Below, in pieces: positions 56,644-64,000 of a DNA stretch of 64,000 bases. Origin of the DNA: Byssothecium circinans (Eukaryota > Ascomycota > Dothideomycetes > Pleosporales > Massarinaceae); contig ML977006.1 of assembly GCA_010015675.1 (NCBI GenBank), forward strand, positions 347,933 to 411,932. The letters run 5' to 3'. The first letter of the stretch is position 1; every line of letters starts with the position of its first letter. The position numbers and the translations under genes were made by a program. The notes below the pieces were generated by a model. It saw only the letters and a list, made by a program, of their open reading frames with translations, was not told where the DNA came from and made no database searches.

Positions 56644-58849
56644 ATGCGCAATCCCGTGGCATGCATAACGTGTAGGAGCGCAAAGCAGAAATGCATACAC
56701 AATGGTCAGCCTAAGGCGCCGACGAGAAAGGTGATGCTGCTAACGCTGCCGATGAAAAGACGCTCCGCCGTGCGATAGATGCAAAGCATCGGGACGCGCC
56801 GACGCGTGTGTATTTCCTGCGCCCGGCACGTCTTCCGTCCATCGCCGTCCCAAGCGGCCGCGCCAGGAATCCGAGTCTGCTGCGACGCCGCCGTCGGCTT
56901 CCTCCACCGCGCCTCTACAGGGCCCGCTCCGCGTGCCGACGGCAAACTCCACTGCCGCTCCTCACCAGTCCTCGCCGAATGCGGCGGCATCGTTGGACGG
57001 GCTAGATCCCTTTGATCTGCTCACGGACGAGGTCAAGAACAGCTATCTGCGCTGTTCGTACAAGTGGAGTTTCCACCATACGCCGACGTTGCTGCTGCGT
57101 ATTCGCGATCGCACGCTCGAGATATGGATGGTGTGGGCAATGCTGGCGCTGGCCATCAGGTACGCCGAAACCCATCTCCTTGTCGACAGCTGGCTCACCC
57201 TGCTAGATTCGTGAAAGAGCCACCAGCGCCCTTCCAGACACAGATCGAGGCCAGCAATGCCTTCGCTGCACATGCTCGCCAGATCCTGCAGTCTGATCTC
57301 GAAACACCAAGTATCAGCCGTGTACAGGCCCTCCTGATGCTAACAGGCCATGACTGGGGCGCGGGCAATGGGCGGAGAGCGTGGATCTATCTCGGCATGG
57401 CCATACGGCTTGTCGAAGTCATGGACCTTACTCAAGAGCTGAAGGCGCCGCAGAACCGCAAGCTCACACGCGAAGAGTTTATCGAGGCAGAGGTTCGCCG
57501 GCGCACAGCGTGGACCTGCTTCCTCATGGACTCGTTGCTCTCGGGCGGAAAGGGACGCAAGAAATCACTCGCTGCGAGCGACATGGCCATTCAGCTGCCA
57601 TGCGAGCGTGAATCCTTCGTCTTTGGTGAGCCTGTGTATACGGAACATCTTGACGGAAAACTTTACATGCCTCCTTCATCGGAACCCAATGACGTTGGAG
57701 AACTAGGTATCATAGCTTACAGCATGCGGATAGCAAGCATCTGGGGCAAGGTTGCCCGATGGGCCTGTTCCGAAGAACTCAAGACAGAGTTGCCATGGGC
57801 ACCGAATTCGCAATTTTCACAGCTGATTCAGGAGTCTGATCAATGGAGAAGAGGACTACCTTCCAGACTAGACTACGACCTCTTCTCGTTGCACAGTCAC
57901 AATGCCGTCGAGCAAGGGCAAGCGTACTGCTACATGCACTGCATTTACTTTATGAGCAAAATGTTCCTGCACCGCGCGTACTTGCCCGTGCTCGGCCCGC
58001 ACAGCCATTCGGAAGAGTCGCCAGATTCTTACAGCGAGCGAAGCGATCAGTGGAGGACGTGGCAAACAACATCGCGGCGAGAGCTGTTCAAGGAAGCCAC
58101 GCTAGTGCTAGAGATGCTCGATGAGATGCGCACTTTTGGCGTCTTCTTCCTGCGCGGACTGGTACCCTGGATTGGCTTCACTATCTACACGGCTGTGGGA
58201 GTCATGCTCTACAGCTACAACTTCCCCAGCTCTGAGGATGATCCGAGAATGAAGGAGAAGGCGAGAGAACGGGTCGTCGGCGGCTGCATGTTCCTCAAAG
58301 AGATGAAGACGCAATGGCCAATGTCAGAGACTTGGGTACGTCGTTCCCTCGAGATGCTGTGCCAGTGAGCTCACAAGTGCAGTTCGAAACCATCAAGCGC
58401 ATGCAGGCCTACTATAGAACTGTCTTAAGTCAAGAGGGACCTGTATCCCCCGACGAACGGCAAGTTCTGCGACGCGCCATGGTCGATTATGGTGCTTTGC
58501 AATCCACACCTGTTCAAAAACCCACGGACACAGAGCCTCCACCCGACACCAACATAGTGAGCTCATTCGCAGCACCTGAGGCAAGTGCAGCACCCCTTCC
58601 TGTCGTATGTGCTGCTAACAGCACCAGAAGAGTGTACAGAATCCGTCCTTAACACCGACGCCCGCGCCGAGCGGTTTCAATTCGACGTTGAGCTGGGATG
58701 GGCAACAGACCATTCCACCCCTCGAAGAGGATGCGGCATTCGATACGAACTTCAACTTTTCGAGCGAGGAGATGGAGGAGATCATGATGAGTGCTACGCA
58801 GGACTTCTGGGCTTCTTTTCCCGGTGAAGTCGGCGTGGGCTTTCAGTGA
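56644..58849 (+). CDS. Zn2Cys6 transcription factor with fungal_trans domain
   Basis: Exons are 56644-56704, 56760-57159, 57207 to about 58335, about 58387-58557 and about 58621-58849. The start MRNPVACITCRSAKQKC and exon 2 join across intron 56705-56759 (branch GCTAAC) to give the cluster C-X2-C-X6-C-X7-C-X2-C-X8-C (ACITCRSAKQKCIHNDAPPC, then DRCKASGRADAC). The middle region LEIWMVWAMLALAIR, SRVQALLMLTGHDWGAGNGR, AWIYLGMAIRLVEVMDL and RRRTAWTCFLMDSLLSGGKG is the fungal_trans (PF04082-type) domain. The C terminus is acidic (FNFSSEEMEEIMM), perhaps an activation region. The product is about 660 residues. No lesion is seen. Its closest neighbour is divergent, the broken CCCH gene only about 210 bp away. 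Target genes cannot be read from the sequence. Confidence 0.87.
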
Positions 58850-59448
58850 GAGGCTCAGCACTTCCACATCTTACTGCGGAGATCGGTCGCTTGTATTGGA
58901 CCTTTGAGTCCATCAAGCTTATGTATACGCGTTCATGCATGGCATAAACCTTTCTGAGAGTAGGCAATTTTCATGTCACTGCGTGGAATGCCGGAAATGG
59001 TTTAGGAGATTTCTTGCGTTGCAGCTAGTTGTCGTGATTAAACACTTTGGCTTTTACCTGTAGGTTATATATATAGCTCTTATACATTGTGTTTCTGTTA
59101 ATGATGTGATTATATGCTTACGGTCTTGCAGCTAAATATGAAGTACATATTCGGAATTTCAATAAAGGAAGACGGACTGCGGGGCGGATCCCACATCGGC
59201 TCTTCCCGAAGCGTACTAGTGCTAACAAGGCCCCCGCATCCGATGATTGTGACTCCGAACCCACAGCAGTCATCTACTTTTACTCCAAAGCGTGCACACC
59301 ATCAAGGATTCTTCACGGGCATTTCGAGCTCCGACATCGGTGCTTATGCCAACCAGAGCACACCCCATTCAGCATCCCCCATCCCCCCATCAACTCTCCA
59401 TATCCAAACAACTCTTCAAACACCCCTTGCAGTTTACTGAAAGAGAAG
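58850..59448. other. Intergenic region
   Basis: No gene. It contains the terminator region of the regulator and the C/A-rich leader of the next gene (CCCCATCCCCCCATC near 59380). Confidence 0.6.
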
Positions 59449-60311
59449 ATGGGCGTCTTCTACGAAACCATCCCCGACTCCCTCAAACCATGGATCCTCG
59501 ACCAAAAAATGCTCTGGGTCGGTACCGCCCCCCTCTCCAGCACCGGCCACATAAACATCTCCCCCAAAGGCGGGCAATCCTTCGGCATCCTCTCGCCCAC
59601 CTCATTCTGGTACCTCGACCTTACGGGATCCGGGGTCGAAACGCACGCCCACCTCCACGAGCCCGGCAACGGGCGCATCTGCGTCATGTTCATGGCCTTT
59701 GACGGACCTCCACGGATCCTGAGGATCTGGGGCACTGGCCGCGCGATCGAGAACGGGACGCCTGAGTTCGAGAGGCATGTGCAGGAGCACAAGGTGAAGA
59801 TTGTTCCCGGGGCGAGGAGTGTGATTATGGTGGATGTGCATCAGGTTGCGACGAGTTGCGGGTTTTCGGTGCCGTATTATGAGTGGAAGGGGTGGAGGCC
59901 GATTTTGGATGACTTCTTCGAGAAGAAGGAGAGGAAGTTTAGGGAAGAGGGGAAGGTGGAGGAGAGTATGGATCAGTATGTCGCTTTTATACACTCGTTA
60001 CCTATCGGTATGTGCGATGCTGATTAGTGTGCAGTTACTGGGCTATCAAGTCTCAGCTTAGCATTGACGGTCTTCCGGGTATGAAGCGCGGGTACGAATA
60101 TGCACAGAAGAATGGCATTGCGCCGCTTAAGAAGATGGTAGGCAAGTACGCGCCAGATCCGAAGAGGCCGAGGACGGTGAATAATCAGGTTTCGCTGCAA
60201 GAGGTAGCGTTGATGGGGATTTTGTGTTTTGTGATTGGGGTGGTGGTGGCGCTCACAATTGTTAAGCCGGAAACAGTGCGGAAGATTCAGAGCAAGGAAT
60301 ACTTTCTCTGA
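59449..60311 (+). CDS. Pyridoxamine 5'-phosphate oxidase-like FMN-binding protein with C-terminal membrane helix
   Basis: Two exons: 59449-59975 and 60035-60311 (intron GTATGT...TGTGCAG, 59 nt), about 267 residues from ATG 59449. The first 130 residues (LWVGTAPLSSTGHINISPKG, FWYLDLTGSGVETHAHL, GRICVMFMAFDGPPRILRIW, GTGRAI) match the split-barrel PNPOx-like family, which binds FMN or related cofactors. KSQLSIDGLPGMKRGYEYAQ after the intron is typical of the fungal members. A hydrophobic helix (LMGILCFVIGVVVALTIV) near the C terminus should anchor it to a membrane. The true substrate is unknown. No lesion is seen. Confidence 0.87.
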
Positions 60312-60695
60312 AGTTACTATGTCCGAATGGGTTGCCATCCTGCGTTTACATTCAGCGCTGGTGTTCTATGATATGGCGTTTGTGAGAATGTGCAGTACTT
60401 GTAATCTTCTGGGATCGGAAGATTTTGCAACGCATGATAGATAGGCAAGTAAGCATGCCAACCCATCTATTATTGCGCATGTACTAATGCTATACAAGGC
60501 TTAGAGCTAATAATGATTGATCGTTTTATTTTCGGCAATTAGCTTATCTGCGGGCACTGCGGCGTAGTGCTTCAAAGCTCATGCCACGATGCGGCGCAGG
60601 CTTATATCTCCTCAATGCCACGCCATCATGATCAGCCTGAATTCTTTTCCTCAATCTCTTATACCTCTCTTCAGTCATTGAATTCACAATTCTCC
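60312..60695. other. Intergenic region
   Basis: No gene; promoter of the flavin monooxygenase. An upstream in-frame ATG at 60567 would add 43 residues; I prefer 60696. Confidence 0.5.
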
Positions 60696-62683
60696 ATGCC
60701 GAATTACACTTCTAAGGTTGCGAAGGCGGATGTCACCGTGCTCATCATCGGCGCAGGCGCGGGAGGCCTCGCTATGGGCTACCAGCTGAAGCATAAACTC
60801 CGATGCAACGATTTTCGGATTGTGGAACGTCGGTCGGGGATTGGAGGTCAGTTTCTCCGCAGATCCGCTTATAAGCTTCATGATCTGATCGTAGCGAAGG
60901 TTCATGGTGGTCGAACCGGTACCCCGGAGTTGTAAGTCCCCTCCGCTTCACCACATATCTAATACTTACCAACGTGCAGGCCTGCGATGTGTAAGCCAGC
61001 TTGATGTTTCTTTGATACAGGACTGAACCGTTATAGGCCAAGCGCACTATACTCTTTCTCCTTTTCACCCTACTACACATCCACACGCCTCTACCCAGAC
61101 GGCTCCGAATTCCGGCAATACCTCGAAACCACCGCAGCTAAATTCGACCTAAAACCCCACATCCAGCTAAACACCGACGTCACCGATCTTCGCTGGATCT
61201 CCGACGTCTCTCAATGGGAAGCCACACTCACCCACCTCGTCCCCGGCGCCGGCGACCTCAGCACCCGCGAGCGCGAAACCAAGATCTCCTCTCAAGGCCG
61301 CGAAGCAGTTATCCTACGCACCGAAAAGATCCGCGCAAAAGTTGTCGTGAGCTGTGTCGGAGTCCTCGTCGAACCGAACCCATGACCTTCTTCCATCCCA
61401 GGCCGCGACACCTTCAAAGGCCCAGTCTTCCACACCGCGCGCTGGCGCCCCGATGTCGACCTAAATGGCAAAAACGTCGTCGTGATTGGTGCAGGTTGTA
61501 GCGCTGCACAAGTCGTTCCCTCGCTCCTCGGAGCGCCGTATCATGTCAAATCGCTAACGCAGATCATACGTCAAGCACCGTGGGTGATGTCGCGACTCGA
61601 AGAACCCTTTGGGAAAGAGAAGTTTGCTAAATACGCACCAACTGTACTCTACTACCTACCTGTGCTGGGCTGGCTGTACAGGATCGGAATACACATCCTT
61701 GTGGAAGTCATCTTTGTGAGTGTGTTCAAGAGGAAGAATGTCAAGTGGCGGAAAGCGATTGAAAAATCGACGTTGGACAGGATGAAGGAGTTAGTTCCTG
61801 AGAAGTACCATGAGATGATGACGCCGGATTATGCGTATGGGTGTAAGAGGAGGGTGTTTGATAGTGAGTGGTTGACGAGTATGCGTAAGCCGAACTTTAA
61901 ACTGGTGAATCGAGAGATTCTTGCTGTGGAGGAAAAGGGGCTGATTCTCGGCGTGCCGTATGTCGGCAGCAATACCCACAACAACTCCAGCGAGAACACT
62001 CCTCTGCGCGACATTCGCATCCCAGCCGACGCAATCATTCTAGCAACCGGTTTCCAAACCACCAGCTTCCTACACCCCCTCACCGTCCACGGTCTGTCCA
62101 ACATCTCCCTACACACCCTCTGGCGCCACCGCGGCGCCCCGCAAGCCTACATGGGCATCGCAGTAGACGACTTCCCCAACTTTTTCATGTGTCTGGGGCC
62201 GAATACCGTGAATGGGACGCACTCCCTGCTCCTTGTTATCGAGAACATGGCCGGCTATATTGGAAAGGTTGTTGAGCCAGTGGTTGCGGGGAGAGTGGCG
62301 ACGGTGGAGGTAAGGAGGGAGGCGGTGGAGAGGTGGACGGGGGATGTGAGGAGGGATTTGGGAAGCACGGTTTTTGGGGGAGGGGAAGGGGGATGTAGGA
62401 GTTGGTATGTTGAGGAGGGTAGGGTGAGTGGGGTGTTGTATCCGTAAGTTAGGTTCTTGTTTTCTGGGGACTGTTTTGGTTGGATTGAGTGAGCTTGGCT
62501 GATCTTGCTGTTAGGCGATCGCAGAGTGAATTAACGCTAAGGTGTATGTTTCCCAAATACAGAAATTGGGTTTATAGGATGGAGGGTGGAGAGGTGTGGC
62601 GGAGAGGGAGTTGGGGGAGGGCTTGGGTGGGATGGGCGGGGAGTGTGGTGGTGGCTGTGGGGTTGTGGGTTATTTGGGGATAG
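60696..62683 (+). pseudogene. Flavin monooxygenase / Baeyer-Villiger type, one in-frame stop
   Basis: Exons are 60696-60846, 60900-60931, 60980-60990, 61037-62443 and 62515-62683, all joining in frame. The N-terminal FAD site is VLIIGAGAGGLAMGYQL. Splicing restores GGSWWSNRYPGVACDVPSAL then YSFSFSP, the conserved G-x-W..N.YPG..CD.PS..YSFSF element. IPGRDTFKGPVFHTARW carries the Baeyer-Villiger signature F-x-G-x3-H-x3-W, though the next residue is Arg rather than Pro or Asp. The NADPH site is VVVIGAGCSAAQVVPSLL, and ILATGFQTT is the usual late motif. A C-terminal hydrophobic helix (VVVAVGLWVIWG) follows. The lesion is TGA at 61383-61385, just before IPGRD, in the same frame on both sides; TGG would fit. 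It is otherwise complete, so a sequencing error or polymorphism is possible. Confidence 0.85.
60980..60990 (+). other. 11-nt micro-exon
   Basis: GCCTGCGATGT lies between acceptor GTGCAG and donor GTAAGC. It encodes Ala-Cys-Asp and two bases of Val, completing the conserved YPG..CDVPS motif. Skipping it breaks the frame. Confidence 0.7.
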
Positions 62684-63698
62684 GGTGGTTAAGGGCAGTA
62701 GTTGGAGGTGAGGAGTGCTGTCTTTTGGGCGAATTAGCTGTCGCAGGGCAACAAGGTATTGTTAAGTTATCACTTGTGCGTGGGCGGTTGTCATTCTATA
62801 ACTCGCTAAGCTCACGTAGGATAGTGGCTGGATTGGGAATGCATTTCATTGCTTATGTTACGTATGGTATTTAATAGAGAAGGCGCGAAAGAATCACATC
62901 TACGATAGAGCATATTGCGAGCTTCTCACACCCAAGTACTGTCTTTGCCACGTTAGGAACAACTCCGTGTGTGGTTATTGAATAAAGTAGGTGGTCCAGA
63001 GTATGGCATCAAATCCGTCCGTTTAGCCATCACTAGAGCTGGTAAAAGGAGTTTGTGACCGATTTACCAACAGTGTCTCTTATTCTGGTGTCCTGCCATT
63101 GGTTACGCGGCAAATTCCTCATCTACAATAAGCCTGCCGAGCCATCCACCCAGTCCTTTCCAAACATCAAAGTATTAAACGGAGAATCCAAAGTGTTGCC
63201 CTCATAATGGCCAGATGGAGTAAAAAATTAGGTATCTTCAAAACCTTATTGTCATGTAAGGAATATGTGGTGGCGCGTTTTCTCCCCATGATCGTCGTCT
63301 AACCGATTGATCTGGCAGGGTTCACCAGGTTTCAGGTAACTAAAGAACTGGGATCCTCATTATTATTACGTTGAAACTACGCCTAGGATTATATGATAAC
63401 TTTATTCAAGGTGTTTTATTAGGTGGAGAAACACGCTTGGTTTTAAGATAGAGTTGAAAGGCTGCGGTGGCATCCGATCCCTAAAATGGAGAAGATAATG
63501 TAAATCTCCCACCTTTATTTATGTTTTCGAGCGCTGGTTTGGGTTTGTATATGAGTTTCTCGTATGAATTTGGCGTCATTAGTGTTGCGAAATATATATA
63601 AGAGCGTGGGTACTGAAAGTGCTCCAGTCTGGGAGCTTGCCAAAATTGTTCGCAAGATACAAATCACTCAATCAACATTACAGCTTCGAAACTTTACG
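62684..63698. other. Intergenic region; promoter of the GH62 gene
   Basis: No gene is seen. A TATA element ATATATATAAG lies at 63592-63602, about 100 bp before the next ATG. Confidence 0.6.
63592..63602 (+). promoter_or_regulatory. TATA box of the GH62 gene
   Basis: ATATATATAAG lies about 97 bp upstream of ATG 63699, followed by a leader rich in CAATCA/ATCAAC as is common in fungal secreted-enzyme genes. Confidence 0.6.
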
Positions 63699-64000
63699 AT
63701 GAAGGCTCTAACGTGCTTTGCCTGGCTCGCATTGGCGGTTAGCGTTATGGCGCAATGTTCTCTTCCCACAACATATCGCTGGACCTCGACCGGTGCTCTT
63801 GCGACACCAAAATCCGGCTGGGTTTCCTTGAAAGACTTCACTGTGGCACCCTACAATGGCAAGAAGCTCGTTTACGCAACAACGCACGACACCGGCACTA
63901 AGTGGGGTTCCATGGCCTTCAGTCTTATCAATAACTGGAGCGAGCTTGGTTCCGCTACGCAGACTGGCATGTCTGCATCCACCGTCGCACCTTCTTTGAT
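63699..64000 (+). CDS. GH62 alpha-L-arabinofuranosidase, 5' part (runs off the window)
   Basis: ATG 63699 opens with a signal peptide (MKALTCFAWLALAVSVMAQ, cleavage probably after MA-Q/C). The mature start CSLPTTYRWTSTGALATPKS and then GWVSLKDFTVAPYNGKKLVY match glycoside hydrolase family 62, secreted enzymes that remove arabinose side chains from xylan. The Asp in KDFT is the position usually given as the catalytic base in this family. About 100 codons are visible, in frame, without introns or stops, to the window end. It indicates a plant-cell-wall-degrading lifestyle. Confidence 0.93.
   Translation, partial: MKALTCFAWLALAVSVMAQCSLPTTYRWTSTGALATPKSGWVSLKDFTVAPYNGKKLVYATTHDTGTKWGSMAFSLINNWSELGSATQTGMSASTVAPSL

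Noticed and set aside
1..64000. CRISPR arrays, riboswitches, bacterial operons, Starship captain (tyrosine recombinase)
   Set aside because: The DNA is fungal; no spaced direct-repeat array and no recognisable DUF3435-type recombinase was found on either strand.

Overview
The window is genomic DNA from a filamentous ascomycete (Pezizomycotina; a Dothideomycete would fit, but this is inference). The evidence is: short 50-70 nt introns with GT..CTAAC..AG signals; fungal-specific families (PTH11-like rhodopsin receptor, RTA1, Zn2Cys6 regulators, HR-PKS, DUF829/PaxU, GH62); and AT-rich transposons that differ from each other almost only by C-to-T and G-to-A changes, the mark of repeat-induced point mutation (RIP). 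Two runs of N (8311-9056 and 49871-50245) lie inside repeats, so this is a draft assembly.

Layout. 0-5 kb: intact PEX11 (+) and a PTH11-like seven-helix membrane protein (-). 5-10.5 kb: repeat-rich accessory DNA with a RIP-damaged heptad-repeat gene, a second heptad-repeat ORF, inverted and tandem 69-bp repeats around an N gap, and minisatellites. 10.5-25.4 kb: what looks like a decayed secondary-metabolite locus, holding the 3' half of a reducing polyketide synthase (methyltransferase-enoyl reductase-ketoreductase-ACP) broken by stops, frameshifts and an insertion; an RTA1-type membrane protein; a Zn2Cys6 regulator; a broken CYP52-like P450; an apparently intact second P450; and a DUF829/PaxU-like hydrolase. 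25.4-31.75 kb: three pogo/Fot1-type Tc1-mariner elements, one nested in the terminal repeat of another. 31.75-35.6 kb: mostly empty, with one frameshifted gene.

35.6-47.1 kb is a gene-rich block: a GIT1-like glycerophosphodiester transporter, an APH-like kinase fold protein, a DUF2235 hydrolase with in-frame stops, Mediator subunit MED7, two convergent medium-chain reductases, and a dual-specificity phosphatase with one in-frame stop. 47.6-50.6 kb: a RIP-damaged hAT transposon. 53-56.4 kb: a CCCH zinc-finger gene with five in-frame stops. 56.6-64 kb: an intact Zn2Cys6 regulator, a pyridoxamine-phosphate-oxidase-like protein, a Baeyer-Villiger-type flavin monooxygenase with one stop and an 11-nt micro-exon, and the 5' end of a secreted GH62 arabinofuranosidase.

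The strongest window-wide pattern is that several ordinary-looking genes keep one continuous reading frame but carry stop codons at positions that read as Gln, Trp or Arg, each explainable by one C-to-T or G-to-A transition, with few or no indels. The transposons show the same mutation type. This suggests RIP, or RIP leaking from neighbouring repeats, has been silencing genes here, while MED7, PEX11, both reductases and the transporter are untouched.
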